Assembly: GCF_003259175.1 (NCBI RefSeq)
Contig: NZ_QGOK01000003.1
Location: forward strand, 558,001-622,000
Length of the DNA: 64,000 nucleotides
Reading direction: 5' to 3'
Origin: Marinomonas shanghaiensis
GTDB taxonomy: Bacteria; Pseudomonadota; Gammaproteobacteria; Pseudomonadales; Marinomonadaceae
Shown here: positions 8,167 through 17,414 of the stretch, piece by piece
Layout: each line of letters begins with the position of its first letter
Numbering within the stretch: position 1 is the stretch's first letter
Made by a program: the position numbers and the translations under genes
Notes under the pieces: model-generated
Told to the model about the DNA's origin: nothing
Seen by the model: only the letters and a program-made list of their open reading frames with translations
The model's database searches: none

Positions 8167-11100
8167 ATGAAAAAGTTAAATCGCATCGTATTAGTAAATT
8201 GGTACCTACTTGGTGCAGAAGAAATTAGTATTCGTGGCAATACCGCCATTATCGGACCAACGGGTTCTGGCAAGTCGTCTCTGCTTGATGCAATTCAAAC
8301 CGTATTAACAGGGGCCAGTAAGCGCCACTTAAATTACAACGCCAGTGCAAACGATGGTAAAGCCAGCGGTCGTAGTATTCGCTCTTATATATTGGGAATG
8401 ATAGATTCGGGGCAAGCCAATGCAAAAGTGTTTGGCACCCAGCCAAGACAAGATGCAACCAGTTACCTTGCGTTGGTTTTTGAAGATAGCATCACTGGTA
8501 AAGAGTCTACTGTTGGCCTTGCATTAAGCGCATCTTTGGCCTCTCCAGAAGAGGACGTGCTGGGTCGTTTTGTGCTGTCTAATTTTGGCGCGAGAAAATC
8601 CGATTTTATCGACGCCATGGAAGGAAAAAGCTACAAGGCGAAACCTTGGATTGAAGTGCGCGAGACGATGAAAAAGGTTTGCCTAGATCCTTACATCAAG
8701 TCTGGCAGCGCATCGGCAACGCAATACATTAATCGCTATCTTGAAGAGCTGAGCCCAAGTCCAGATCATCTTATTACGTTGGACAGTTTTCTTAAAAACT
8801 TCAAAAATGCATTGAAGTTTGTGCCTATTGCCTCTCCAACTCGCTTCGTGCAAGATTTTGTTCTCGCTGAAGCGCCTTTACAGGTAGGTGCATATCAGAA
8901 GTCTTTGAACGAATATCGTCATTTAGAAGCAAAAACACTCGAAGTCTCTAAGCGTATTGATGACCTAAAACTGATCCAGCAAGACTGTGAAAAAAAGCAT
9001 CAACAAGAACAAAGTGCTATCAATTACCAATGGATAGCCACAGAAGCGCGTTTTGATGAACTTGGTAGTAAACAGGATGATATTCAAGATCAGTATGAGC
9101 TCCAAAAAGAACGCGAAGAAGAGATTGAAGAAGAACTTGCCACGCAAGGCAGTCTATTAAAGCAACTACAAGCACAGTTACTGCGTTTTGAGCAGCAGTA
9201 TGAACATTCTGATGTTGGTTTGAAATTACAACAGTTGGAGCAAAGTAAGAAGCTACTGACTCTGCAAGGCCAGCAAGATCAAAAAGCCATCCTGCAAGTG
9301 CGTCAATTAACCTTGCTGCTTTCGGCGCTGAATTCTTTTGAAGATTTGCTATCAAAAGAAACCAATGCTTTGGTGAAAGAGTTTTCGCTTTTTACGGGCT
9401 TAATTACAGAAGACGGACGCGTAGAAGGCAACTTAAAGCCATTAACTCAAAAGCTTGTTGCACTTAATGAGGTATTAGACAGAGAGAAGACTCAGGTATT
9501 TGCTCAACGCTCTGAATTAAACCGTACTATTCTCAACTTAAAAGACGAATGCAAACAGCTTGAATCCGACGTTTCTTCTTTGAAAGGTGGTGTCAGTCCA
9601 CTGTCTCAAAATACAAAACGTTTAATGGCTTTATTAAAAGACGCTAACATTACCGCCACGCCACTCAGTCATTTAGCAGAAGTGACCGATAGAAAATGGC
9701 AAGATGCTATTGAGGGATATCTTGGAGCCCAGCGCGAGGCCTTGATTGTAGAACCCGAAGATGCTGAAGAATCGATTCGAATATTCCGTGCCCATCGACG
9801 TCAATTAATGGGGTGTCGTGTTGTTGATACGACTCAAACTCGACTCTGGTTGAATCGAGGTGACAATAACTCAGCATTACGCTTTATTCGTTGTAACAAT
9901 GATCATGCTCAGGCTTATCTAAATCGTCGTTTAGGCGGTATTAAACCGGTGGAAACGGAACGCGAATTACTGCGTGAAGACAGTGCTATGACGGCCGATG
10001 GTATGTTGAAGCTAGCGGGAACCATCTCAACCATTCGTTTTGTACCACATATGATGGTTGGTATTAATACGGAAGGTATGCGTGAGTCCCGTGAAAAACA
10101 ACTCGCTAGCTTAAGCAGTGAACTAATGAATTTTCTCAAAGCCGACCAACGTTTAGAGCAAGCGGATTCTTTGCTTGGTCGAGTGATGGCAAACAATCAG
10201 TTTGATGCCGAGAGTGTTGGGAACGCAAGTCATGCTGTCACACGTTTAGCACAAGAGTTAGAGTCGGTAGAAGCAGAAATTGTGCAGTTACAAAAGCACG
10301 ATGACACTGATCTTCAAGAACGTATCGAGGCGCTCAAATCACGCATTGCCAATGTGGAATTAGAACGTAAGAAGCTTGACAGAGAACGCCAGCAAATTGC
10401 CGAGCAGTTTGGTGCTCTAAGTACGCAAAAGAGCCAGTTAAGTTCTGCATTAGCGGCACTAGATGAAGAGCGAAATCGTTTAACGTCAAACCCGAAGTAC
10501 GATGCAGAATTTGCTAGCGAGCGTTATGCCTTACTCGAAAGTAGCATGGTGAATGGTGCCGCAATCTATAAAGAAGCAATAAGTCGCGCGGAGAAAGCCA
10601 GTGAAAAAGCGCGCAGCTTTGATCAAAAGGTTCGTAAGGAAGTTGCGGACCATTATGGCAAATATCACCATGCGAATTTAGACAACGACGTGCAATTGGA
10701 TTACTTGGAGTCAAAATTTGAAGAGTTTGAGCATTATGTGTCTTATCAAATTGATATTTTGAGTGAAACAGAGTTGGCAAAATACGCCAAACGTGCGGAA
10801 TTGGCTCGTAAAGAAGCCGAAGAAACGTTCCGTTCAGACTATGTGTCTAAATTGAAAGACTCTCTTGATCAAGTAGCGCACATTATTCGTGAGCTTAACC
10901 ATAGCTTAAAGCGCCGTCCATTTAACCAAGAAATTTATCAGTTCCGCTATTATCCTAATGGTGATATGAAAGATATTTTGGATCTAGTTGAACGCTTTAG
11001 TGCTCAAGATCAGGCTAATGTAGGCGGCTTGTTCGATCCTCATTTAAGCAACGACCCAGATCATGTTCGTGCTATTGCTTCCATTCAGGAACTGATTTCT

Positions 11101-11583
11101 GACGATGAGAAACAACAAGATCTTGCGGATTATCGTAAGTTCTATAATTTTGAAGTGGACATTTTAGACGCAGAGGGGAATAAGAAAACCACCTTGAGTC
11201 AGCGTATTCAAACCGGTTCTGGTGGTGAGCACCAAATCCCATTCTATTTGGCGATTGCTGCAGCATTATCGACTACCTATCGTTTGCATGAAACAATGGA
11301 AGGCGAAATCGTTGGCGGCTTTTCTTTGGCCATGTTTGATGAAGCTTTTAACAAAATAGACATGGTAAAAACATCCACTTGTATGGGGTTTATGAAAGAC
11401 ATCGGTCTTCAAGTTATTGCGGCTGCGCCAGATGATAAGCGCGCGGTCATGGCAGCTAACATGGACACTATTATCAGTGTTTGGCGTGAAGGTGGTGCTG
11501 TCTCTATTGATGTCGCCTACCCAAAAGAAAAAGGACAAGTTTTACTGAATGGCCAATCTGAAAATCTAACCGTTCCAGTATGA
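8167..11583 (+). CDS. mksB: MksB SMC-like ATPase of MksFEB condensin (JetC family)
   Basis: A 1138-aa SMC-like ATPase. Walker A is GPTGSGKSS at residues 30-38; the ABC signature (TGSGGEHQ) lies near residue 1018 and Walker B with its catalytic Glu (LAMFDEAF) near 1057. Long charged coiled coils (about 275-400 and 690-900) flank a central hinge-like globular part (about 480-650). It is shorter than MukB (about 1490 aa) and fits the MksB/JetC class. It dimerises and uses ATP to compact or extrude DNA. The ATG follows mksE by nine bases, and its stop overlaps the upstream end of the bolA reading frame. No nuclease gene follows. Confidence 0.9.
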   Translation: MKKLNRIVLVNWYLLGAEEISIRGNTAIIGPTGSGKSSLLDAIQTVLTGASKRHLNYNASANDGKASGRSIRSYILGMIDSGQANAKVFGTQPRQDATSYLALVFEDSITGKESTVGLALSASLASPEEDVLGRFVLSNFGARKSDFIDAMEGKSYKAKPWIEVRETMKKVCLDPYIKSGSASATQYINRYLEELSPSPDHLITLDSFLKNFKNALKFVPIASPTRFVQDFVLAEAPLQVGAYQKSLNEYRHLEAKTLEVSKRIDDLKLIQQDCEKKHQQEQSAINYQWIATEARFDELGSKQDDIQDQYELQKEREEEIEEELATQGSLLKQLQAQLLRFEQQYEHSDVGLKLQQLEQSKKLLTLQGQQDQKAILQVRQLTLLLSALNSFEDLLSKETNALVKEFSLFTGLITEDGRVEGNLKPLTQKLVALNEVLDREKTQVFAQRSELNRTILNLKDECKQLESDVSSLKGGVSPLSQNTKRLMALLKDANITATPLSHLAEVTDRKWQDAIEGYLGAQREALIVEPEDAEESIRIFRAHRRQLMGCRVVDTTQTRLWLNRGDNNSALRFIRCNNDHAQAYLNRRLGGIKPVETERELLREDSAMTADGMLKLAGTISTIRFVPHMMVGINTEGMRESREKQLASLSSELMNFLKADQRLEQADSLLGRVMANNQFDAESVGNASHAVTRLAQELESVEAEIVQLQKHDDTDLQERIEALKSRIANVELERKKLDRERQQIAEQFGALSTQKSQLSSALAALDEERNRLTSNPKYDAEFASERYALLESSMVNGAAIYKEAISRAEKASEKARSFDQKVRKEVADHYGKYHHANLDNDVQLDYLESKFEEFEHYVSYQIDILSETELAKYAKRAELARKEAEETFRSDYVSKLKDSLDQVAHIIRELNHSLKRRPFNQEIYQFRYYPNGDMKDILDLVERFSAQDQANVGGLFDPHLSNDPDHVRAIASIQELISDDEKQQDLADYRKFYNFEVDILDAEGNKKTTLSQRIQTGSGGEHQIPFYLAIAAALSTTYRLHETMEGEIVGGFSLAMFDEAFNKIDMVKTSTCMGFMKDIGLQVIAAAPDDKRAVMAANMDTIISVWREGGAVSIDVAYPKEKGQVLLNGQSENLTVPV

Positions 11584-11594
11584 TAGGTAACTCT

Positions 11595-11900
11595 ATGCTA
11601 GTGCAAAATCAAATAGAAGCCCGCATCAGTGAAAATTTGGATGTTGAACATATGTCACTCGAAAACGAGAGTCATATGCATAATGTTCCTGCGGGCAGCG
11701 AATCACACTTTAAATTAGTTCTTGTCAGTGATGTATTTGAAGGTAAGAGATTGGTTCAACGCCATCAGCTTGTTTATGGTATTTTACAAGACGAGATGAC
11801 TAAAATTCACGCTCTTGCCATGCACCTATATTCACTTAAAGAGTGGCGTGAGCGCAATGCGTTTGCTCCTTTATCGCCAAAATGCCACGGAGGCGAATAG
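11595..11900 (+). CDS. bolA: BolA family protein
   Basis: A 101-aa BolA/IbaG-type protein, a monothiol-glutaredoxin partner involved in iron-sulfur handling and the morphology or stress response. The LENESHMHNV segment holds the family His, and HFKLVLVSDVFEGKRLVQRHQLVY is the class II KH-like core, here cited by its ends (HFKLVLV, QRHQLVY). Start ATG 11595 has AGG seven bases upstream; an ATG at 11580 overlapping the mksB stop is possible but lacks a spacer. It is probably cotranscribed with the condensin genes, although the functions need not be linked. Confidence 0.9.
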   Translation: MLVQNQIEARISENLDVEHMSLENESHMHNVPAGSESHFKLVLVSDVFEGKRLVQRHQLVYGILQDEMTKIHALAMHLYSLKEWRERNAFAPLSPKCHGGE

Positions 11901-11927
11901 GGCGAACAGCCCTAGTTCGGTTAACCA

Positions 11928-12230
11928 ATGAGTATTTCAGTTTCAGTTAATGATAACACTAATACAGTAACCATCGCGATTGTCGGCAGTTTTGATTTTT
12001 CATTATTTAACGATTTTCGCGCTGCCTATTCGAATCTTACAAAGTTCTACGCGCTGTATGTAATCGATATGAGCACGGTTGAATACTTAGACAGTGCCGC
12101 GCTAGGTATGCTGTTAAGCATGCGAAATGCTATCGAACAGGACAGCAGCATACAGCTCAAAGGAGCGAATGCTTTCATTAAAAACATTTTAATGATTTCT
12201 CGTTTTGATAAACGTTTTGATATTCAATAA
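11928..12230 (+). CDS. STAS-domain anti-anti-sigma factor-like protein
   Basis: A 100-aa single STAS domain. The diagnostic loop is YLDSAALGMLLSM with the phosphorylatable Ser at the start of the second helix, as in SpoIIAA, RsbV and HsbA. In partner-switching systems such a protein is phosphorylated by an anti-sigma kinase and dephosphorylated by a PP2C phosphatase. The next gene, 11 bases downstream, encodes just such a phosphatase fused to a receiver, so the two should work together. No kinase or sigma factor is nearby. The N-terminal beta-strand region (VTIAIVGSFDFSLF) is normal. Confidence 0.85.
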   Translation: MSISVSVNDNTNTVTIAIVGSFDFSLFNDFRAAYSNLTKFYALYVIDMSTVEYLDSAALGMLLSMRNAIEQDSSIQLKGANAFIKNILMISRFDKRFDIQ

Positions 12231-12241
12231 AGGTCTGATGA

Positions 12242-13393
12242 ATGAAATTATTATGCGTAGACAGTGAGCCCGTTTATCGCGAAATCATTTCTTTGTGTGC
12301 TGAAAAAGAACATGTCATGGTAAAAACTGTGGCAAGTTATGACGAGGCTATCACAGCTTTTATCGAATATGTGCCAGACATGGTCACACTGGATGTGATT
12401 ATCAAAGGCGGTAGTGGTTTTGATTTGGTTAAGCAACTTAAAATATTATCAGGTAACCGTTTTGTTCCGATGATTTTCCTCGCGTCTCACACCACGGACT
12501 CGGTAATGGATAAATGCTTTAAAGCAGGGGCAGATGATTTCATTCCTAAGCCTTTTAATGAAGTGCTCTTTAATATTCGACTGAAAACTCATATGAGACA
12601 CGTTGAATTGATGAAAGAGATGTACCGAAAAAACAAAGCCTTAACATATTACCAAACCATGATAGAACGAGAGCATGAAATGGCTCATCATGTTCTCGAT
12701 CATATACAAACACGTAGCGAAAAAAACTCTGGACAGGTGGCTATTACGAGGTTGTCTGCGGCCAGTTTTAATGGGGATCTGGCCTTAGTTAAAACACGCT
12801 CAGACGGGGCTCGTCTTGTGTTTGTCGGAGATTTTACTGGTCATGGGTTGCCTGCTTCGATTGGCGCATTACCCGTCATGCAAGCTTTTTTTGATGCGGT
12901 TGATGATTTGCTCGATATCGATCAATTGGCCATTAAAATTAATAGAATATTATTCGGTATTTTACCGGATTATATGTTTTGTGCCGGTTATCTAATTTTA
13001 ATAACGCAAACGGGTGAGCTTGCTTATTGGGGCGGAGGAATGCCAAATGCTTTCATTCGTCGTTTAGATGGTAGCTTTGATTATTTGTGCTCAAACCATA
13101 TGCCGCTTGGCATTCTTCCTACAAGAGAGTTTGATGCGGATTTGCAGTTCAATCGATTACATTTTGGCGACACACTCATTATTGTGTCTGATGGTGTCTT
13201 AGAGCTTAAAAACGATCAAAATGAAATGCTTGGAGACAGTAAAGTAAAGGAGCTTATTGCACATTATTACGCGGAGGAAGATTTATTATTGGCCCAGCAG
13301 TTAACTGAGAATAAACTGTCTGAGTATCGGGGGGAATCGGTTCAGCTTGATGACATTACTCTTGTTGCATTGAGAAGTGCCTGCTTACAATAA
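12242..13393 (+). CDS. Response regulator with SpoIIE-type PP2C phosphatase output
   Basis: A 383-aa protein. The N-terminal receiver (about 1-120) has the phospho-acceptor Asp in VTLDVIIKGGSG, a Ser in FLASHTT and the Lys in IPKPFNE. A short coiled linker is followed by a PP2C-like Ser/Thr phosphatase (about 170-380) with the metal-ligand segments NGDLAL, GDFTGHGLPAS and VSDGVLELK. It is expected to dephosphorylate the STAS protein encoded 11 bases upstream when its receiver is phosphorylated. The C-terminal HATPase kinase domain of P. aeruginosa HsbR is absent. The cognate sensor kinase is not in the window. Confidence 0.88.
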   Translation: MKLLCVDSEPVYREIISLCAEKEHVMVKTVASYDEAITAFIEYVPDMVTLDVIIKGGSGFDLVKQLKILSGNRFVPMIFLASHTTDSVMDKCFKAGADDFIPKPFNEVLFNIRLKTHMRHVELMKEMYRKNKALTYYQTMIEREHEMAHHVLDHIQTRSEKNSGQVAITRLSAASFNGDLALVKTRSDGARLVFVGDFTGHGLPASIGALPVMQAFFDAVDDLLDIDQLAIKINRILFGILPDYMFCAGYLILITQTGELAYWGGGMPNAFIRRLDGSFDYLCSNHMPLGILPTREFDADLQFNRLHFGDTLIIVSDGVLELKNDQNEMLGDSKVKELIAHYYAEEDLLLAQQLTENKLSEYRGESVQLDDITLVALRSACLQ

Positions 13394-13408
13394 AACACTG
13401 TAAGCAGG
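13380..13408. terminator. Stem-loop spanning the phosphatase gene stop codon
   Basis: CCTGCTTACA (13380-13389) and TGTAAGCAGG (13399-13408) are a perfect 10-bp inverted repeat whose 9-base loop holds the TAA stop. Downstream on the plus strand a second short repeat (TAAGC/GCTTA) leads to six T at 13422-13427. It lies between convergent genes and may end transcription, but the T run is not adjacent to the long stem. Confidence 0.45.
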
Positions 13409-13415
13409 AAAACGC

Positions 13416-14060
13416 TTAAGCTTTTTTGCCGCCTTTTTTCTTATTTTTATTGCCTTGTGTTTTCGGTTGAGCCTTTGGAAACGGGCGTTTCTCAGGTTCG
13501 GTTCGTAACACTAAAAATAAGTCAGTAACAACTTCTGGTATTTGAGCAATACAGGAATTTGTTAGTTTTTCACTTTGTCGAATTTGAACAACTTCTTCAT
13601 CATCAAACAAATCAGAAGCCACCATAATGGGCAACAAAAGCTCAGCGACAACTTCTTCTTTTTCAGACTCAAACCAGTGGCTTTCGGTCATGAATACGCC
13701 TTCCATGAATCCTGTCGCCCACTCTTGCAACTCACTTAATTCTTCTGGCGAGGACCCCATTTCCAGCTCGCAGGGAACCATAAAGCCTTCTTCTGATTCC
13801 AGTTCAATTTGGATATCAATGAGAAGACGAGAAAGATACTGGTGTATCTGCTTTTCTTGTTTCTCATTGTCAAATGTTGGGGGCTCTTCGAAAATAACGG
13901 GTAGCCACTTTTCCTCGGCTGTCAAAACGGGACAAATAGACAATGCTGTTAAAAAGCCATGTGCCATAACAAAGTTCTGACATTCCTCATGAACTTGATC
14001 TGACTCCAAAAAATCTTCTAACGTCTCTAATTCAAGATCATCAAGAGGTTGGTGTGCCAT
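13416..14060 (-). CDS. UPF0149 (YgfB/YecA-like) family protein
   Basis: A 214-aa acidic cytoplasmic protein of the UPF0149 family. Typical segments are AHGFLTALSICP, WATGFMEGVF and LLLPIMVAS. The C-terminus is Lys/Gly/Asn rich (GNKNKKKGGKKA) and lacks the SEC-C zinc motif found in some YecA proteins. Function is unknown; E. coli YgfB affects stress and toxin-antitoxin expression in some species, which cannot be transferred here. It is divergent from the RecQ-like gene, with about 96 bases for both promoters. Confidence 0.8.
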   Translation of the reverse strand: MAHQPLDDLELETLEDFLESDQVHEECQNFVMAHGFLTALSICPVLTAEEKWLPVIFEEPPTFDNEKQEKQIHQYLSRLLIDIQIELESEEGFMVPCELEMGSSPEELSELQEWATGFMEGVFMTESHWFESEKEEVVAELLLPIMVASDLFDDEEVVQIRQSEKLTNSCIAQIPEVVTDLFLVLRTEPEKRPFPKAQPKTQGNKNKKKGGKKA

Positions 14061-14156
14061 GTAGATATTTCCCTAATGCAAATTAAGGCTTTGATTCTAG
14101 CGAAAAGAAGAGGAAAAATCGATGCACAAAGCGTGGCGTTAAGAGATAATTATACA

Positions 14157-15923
14157 ATGAATTTAAAGACACAAACTCTTCTTCGTTTAGGTTACAGTGA
14201 GTATCGCCCGTTGCAGGAACAGGCGATCGATGCCCTATGCTCAGGACAAGACGTTTTGCTAGCGGCACCAACCGGTGGTGGTAAATCGTTAGTTTACCAA
14301 GCCGCAGGACTGATCAGGCAAGGTGTTGCCGTGATTGTCAGCCCTTTGTTATCGCTTATGTCTCAACAAGTCGAGGAGTTAAACGCAAGGGGCATACGAG
14401 CCAAGTTCTTGAACTCTACTTTAAACCCAGGTGAGCAAGATGATCTTGTTTGGGCGTTACGTCACAAGCATATTGATTTGTTGTATCTATCACCGGAGAA
14501 ACTGGTTCAATCCTCCGTTATAGGCTTTTTGCACAGCATTGAAATTTCGTTGTTTGCTATTGATGAAGCGCATTGTATTTCACAATGGGGGCATTTTTTT
14601 CGACCGGAATACAGCCAACTTGGTCAGTTAAAAGCCTTTTTTCCGAATGTCCCAATCATTGCATTGACTGGCACCGTTGATCAAAAGACGGTCGTAACTA
14701 TCCAATCATCTCTGCAGCTTACAAATTGCTTGGTAATGAAAAATAGCTTTGATCGCGCCAATATCAAGTTGCAAATTGCTCAGAAACGTAAAGCAAAGCA
14801 GCAGATACTGTATTTTTTACACCATGAAGTACCTGGGGAATCTGGCATTATTTATTGTCGTTCACGAAAAAAAACCGACGAGCTATCAGGTTGGCTACGT
14901 AGCTTGGGGCTGCCAAGTTTAAGCTATCATGCCGCTATGCCAGAAGAAGAGAAACAAAAGAATCATGCCATTTTTATCAAGCAGCATGGCACGATTATGG
15001 TTGCTACAACCGCTTATGGTATGGGGATCGATATTTCTCATGTTAGATTTGTGGTTCATTTAGATCTGCCAAGTAGTCCAGAATCTTATTTTCAAGAAGT
15101 TGGAAGAGCCGGACGAGATGGGAAACCCGCCAAATCATTATTGCTTTATGGTTTGCAGGATATGTTGCAAGCCCAGCAGATGGCGGCATTTCATCCCTTG
15201 GCCGCGGAAAAGGAGATGCAGCATTTAGGCAGTTTGTTTCGCATTCTAGAGAACAGGGGGTGTCGTCGACAAAATTTACTGTCTCATTTTGATGAAGAAA
15301 TTCCTGCTTGTCAGTATTGTGACCGATGCCTTTCGAATCGTTCAGAGCAGAACATGACAACGGCGAGCCAAAAACTTTTGTCTTTAATTTATCATACAAA
15401 AGGTCTGCAGCCATTTTCCTCGCTTATTCAAATTCTACTGGGTAAGAAAACGAAAGCGGTTGCGGCTATCAAAGGGGAATCCTCATCTTTATTTGGCAAA
15501 GGTAAAGAGCTCAATGAGGCTCAGTGGAAGTCCGTCATTCGTTACCTGCTGGCATACGAGTATATTTCCGTCGGAACGGCGAGTGTTTTTACCTTGTATA
15601 TTAATGAAAAAGCACGAGCGGTACTGCAAGGTAAGACACAAATTATCATTCCGACAGAATATTATTATCCTACTTTGTCAGAAGAGGAATTGGCGTTAGA
15701 CAGTGCCAATTGGCATAAAATTTTAGCTTGGAAATACTCCAATGCCAGTATTACATTAAGTGACACTCAGCTTAGATTGATTTGTCTGCATAAACCTGCC
15801 TCTGTTGCTTCGTTGAGCCGTTTAACAGGGTTGTCAAAAGAAAGTGTCGCGACTTTTGCAGGCTCTTTAATGCAAGTGCTTCATGATACATACTCTGAGA
15901 AGGCCCATACTCTATGCCCTTGA
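14157..15923 (+). CDS. RecQ-family ATP-dependent DNA helicase
   Basis: A 588-aa superfamily 2 helicase. Visible motifs in order: motif 0 (LRLGYSEYRPLQEQAI), motif I (AAPTGGGKS), motif Ia (SPLLSLMSQQ), motif II (AIDEAHCISQWGH), motif III (ALTGTV), motif IV (IIYCRSRK), motif V (VATTAYGMGID) and motif VI (QEVGRAGRDG), then the four-Cys zinc region ending CQYCDRC and a winged-helix-like tail. The aromatic loop reads GHFFRPEY where canonical RecQ has GHDFRPEY. No HRDC domain is evident. The reading frame is open from 14049, but that start overlaps the divergent gene; ATG 14157 gives the normal N-terminus. It overlaps sprT by 10 bases. Confidence 0.88.
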   Translation: MNLKTQTLLRLGYSEYRPLQEQAIDALCSGQDVLLAAPTGGGKSLVYQAAGLIRQGVAVIVSPLLSLMSQQVEELNARGIRAKFLNSTLNPGEQDDLVWALRHKHIDLLYLSPEKLVQSSVIGFLHSIEISLFAIDEAHCISQWGHFFRPEYSQLGQLKAFFPNVPIIALTGTVDQKTVVTIQSSLQLTNCLVMKNSFDRANIKLQIAQKRKAKQQILYFLHHEVPGESGIIYCRSRKKTDELSGWLRSLGLPSLSYHAAMPEEEKQKNHAIFIKQHGTIMVATTAYGMGIDISHVRFVVHLDLPSSPESYFQEVGRAGRDGKPAKSLLLYGLQDMLQAQQMAAFHPLAAEKEMQHLGSLFRILENRGCRRQNLLSHFDEEIPACQYCDRCLSNRSEQNMTTASQKLLSLIYHTKGLQPFSSLIQILLGKKTKAVAAIKGESSSLFGKGKELNEAQWKSVIRYLLAYEYISVGTASVFTLYINEKARAVLQGKTQIIIPTEYYYPTLSEEELALDSANWHKILAWKYSNASITLSDTQLRLICLHKPASVASLSRLTGLSKESVATFAGSLMQVLHDTYSEKAHTLCP

Positions 15924-16450
15924 ACTCAAGAAAAGCAATGCCAGATTATGAGGCTGACGCACTTGCCTATGTTTTTGATCGGGTAAACCAATGTTTTACG
16001 ACCGCGGATACTTTTTTTGGCGCTAAATTCAAGCGATCAAGCTGTAATTTTAAGCAAAAAGGCAAAGCTGCTGGCACCGCGCATTTACAAAAAAACGAAC
16101 TGCGTTTTAATCTTTTTATGTACCAGCAGGATCCTACTGCGTTTCTCAGCCAGGTCGTTCCTCATGAAGTGGCGCACATTGTGGTGTACCAAATATACGG
16201 CAATAGCGTAAAACCCCATGGTAAAGAATGGCAAGCGGTTATGTTTAAGGTATATGGTATTCGACCAAGCCGCACCCATACGTTTGATGTACCACCACAA
16301 AAAAATAGCTATGAGTACCGTTGTGCCTGTCAAAAGCATGATTTTAGTAAGCAACGACATACCAGAGCACAAAGAGGCACCGAGTACATTTGTAAAAAGT
16401 GTCGTTCTTCATTGCAATTTGTGACCAAGAAAACGATTGGCACAGCGTAA
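15914..16450 (+). CDS. sprT: SprT-family zinc metalloprotease-like protein
   Basis: A 178-aa SprT/Spartan-type protein. The HExxH zinc site is PHEVAHIVVYQ (about residue 83) with a further His in KPHGKEW, followed by a C-terminal zinc ribbon (YRCACQKH ... YICKKC). Spartan-like proteases act on DNA-protein crosslinks in eukaryotes; the bacterial role is poorly known. ATG 15914 has AAGG ten bases upstream and lies inside the end of the helicase gene, so the two are coupled. An internal ATG at 15938 is an alternative start. Confidence 0.85.
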   Translation: MPLNSRKAMPDYEADALAYVFDRVNQCFTTADTFFGAKFKRSSCNFKQKGKAAGTAHLQKNELRFNLFMYQQDPTAFLSQVVPHEVAHIVVYQIYGNSVKPHGKEWQAVMFKVYGIRPSRTHTFDVPPQKNSYEYRCACQKHDFSKQRHTRAQRGTEYICKKCRSSLQFVTKKTIGTA

Positions 16451-16564
16451 CTTGCTCAACGTATAAAGAAGCATTCTTCATGCAATTGACCTTAAATCAT
16501 CCATTTTTGATGCGATAACATCATCCTTATAGTAAGATAAGCGCGTTTTACTTACAGCGTATAT

Positions 16565-17404
16565 ATGATGGATTTATCGAATCGACCTAAAGAAAAATTG
16601 GAGCTTAATAAACTCCAAAAACGCCTTCGCAGATTAACGGGCCAAGCCATATCGGACTTCAATATGATTGAGGATGGCGATAAGGTCATGGTGTGTTTGT
16701 CAGGAGGGAAAGACTCGTACACTATGCTTGAGATTTTACGAAATCTGCAGGCTAGCGCACCAATAAAGTTCAGCATTATTGCTGTTAATTTGGATCAAAA
16801 ACAACCTGGTTTTCCTGAGCATATTTTGCCTGCCTATTTGGAAGAGCAGGGGGTAGACTTCCATATCTTAGAGCGCGATACCTATAGCATAGTGAAAGAG
16901 ATTGTCCCAGAGGGCAAGACAACTTGTGGTTTGTGTTCTCGTTTACGTCGTGGCTCTTTATATGGTTTCGCGGAAGAAATTGGCGCGACTAAGATAGCAT
17001 TGGGTCATCATAGAGACGATATTCTAGAAACATTATTTTTAAACATGTTTTTTGGTGGTAAATTAAAATCTATGCCTCCGAAGCTGTTGAGCGATGATGG
17101 GAAGCATATCGTGATTCGTCCTCTCGCTTATTGCAAAGAGTCTGACATAGAGGCATTTGCTCTTATGAAGGAATACCCCATTATTCCTTGTAATCTTTGC
17201 GGTTCTCAAGAGAATCTTCAAAGACAAGTGGTCAAAGATATGTTACAAAAATGGGAAAAAGAGTTTCCGGGAAGAATCGAGACGATGTTCTCTGCTTTAC
17301 AAAATGTAGTTCCATCTCACTTAGCAGATACTGAATTGTTTGACTTTAAAGGGTTGAAGCAGTCGCCAGCGGCCTTCGACCGATTAAATATTATTTCATT
17401 ATAG
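16565..17404 (+). CDS. ttcA: tRNA 2-thiocytidine synthetase TtcA
   Basis: PP-loop ATPase that thiolates cytidine 32 in some tRNAs using an iron-sulfur cluster. The ATP-binding PP-loop is [11 protein letters not shown]; the two cluster CxxC pairs are TTCGLCSRL and [25 protein letters not shown] is a further TtcA hallmark. The length of 279 aa is normal. The start is one of two adjacent ATGs (16565 or 16568); no strong ribosome-binding site is visible. A possible promoter lies in the 113-base gap upstream but matches no consensus well. The YfaZ-like gene follows by ten bases. Confidence 0.95.
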   Translation: MMDLSNRPKEKLELNKLQKRLRRLTGQAISDFNMIEDGDKVMVCLSGGKDSYTMLEILRNLQASAPIKFSIIAVNLDQKQPGFPEHILPAYLEEQGVDFHILERDTYSIVKEIVPEGKTTCGLCSRLRRGSLYGFAEEIGATKIALGHHRDDILETLFLNMFFGGKLKSMPPKLLSDDGKHIVIRPLAYCKESDIEAFALMKEYPIIPCNLCGSQENLQRQVVKDMLQKWEKEFPGRIETMFSALQNVVPSHLADTELFDFKGLKQSPAAFDRLNIISL

Positions 17405-17414
17405 GATAATAGAA

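Noticed and set aside
9020..9355. 111-codon minus-strand frame inside mksB
   Set aside because: It overlaps the coiled-coil region of a clear SMC-type ATPase and has no support of its own.
6119..11583. Wadjet anti-plasmid defence system
   Set aside because: The jetD nuclease gene required by known Wadjet systems is absent next to the operon and in the rest of the window.
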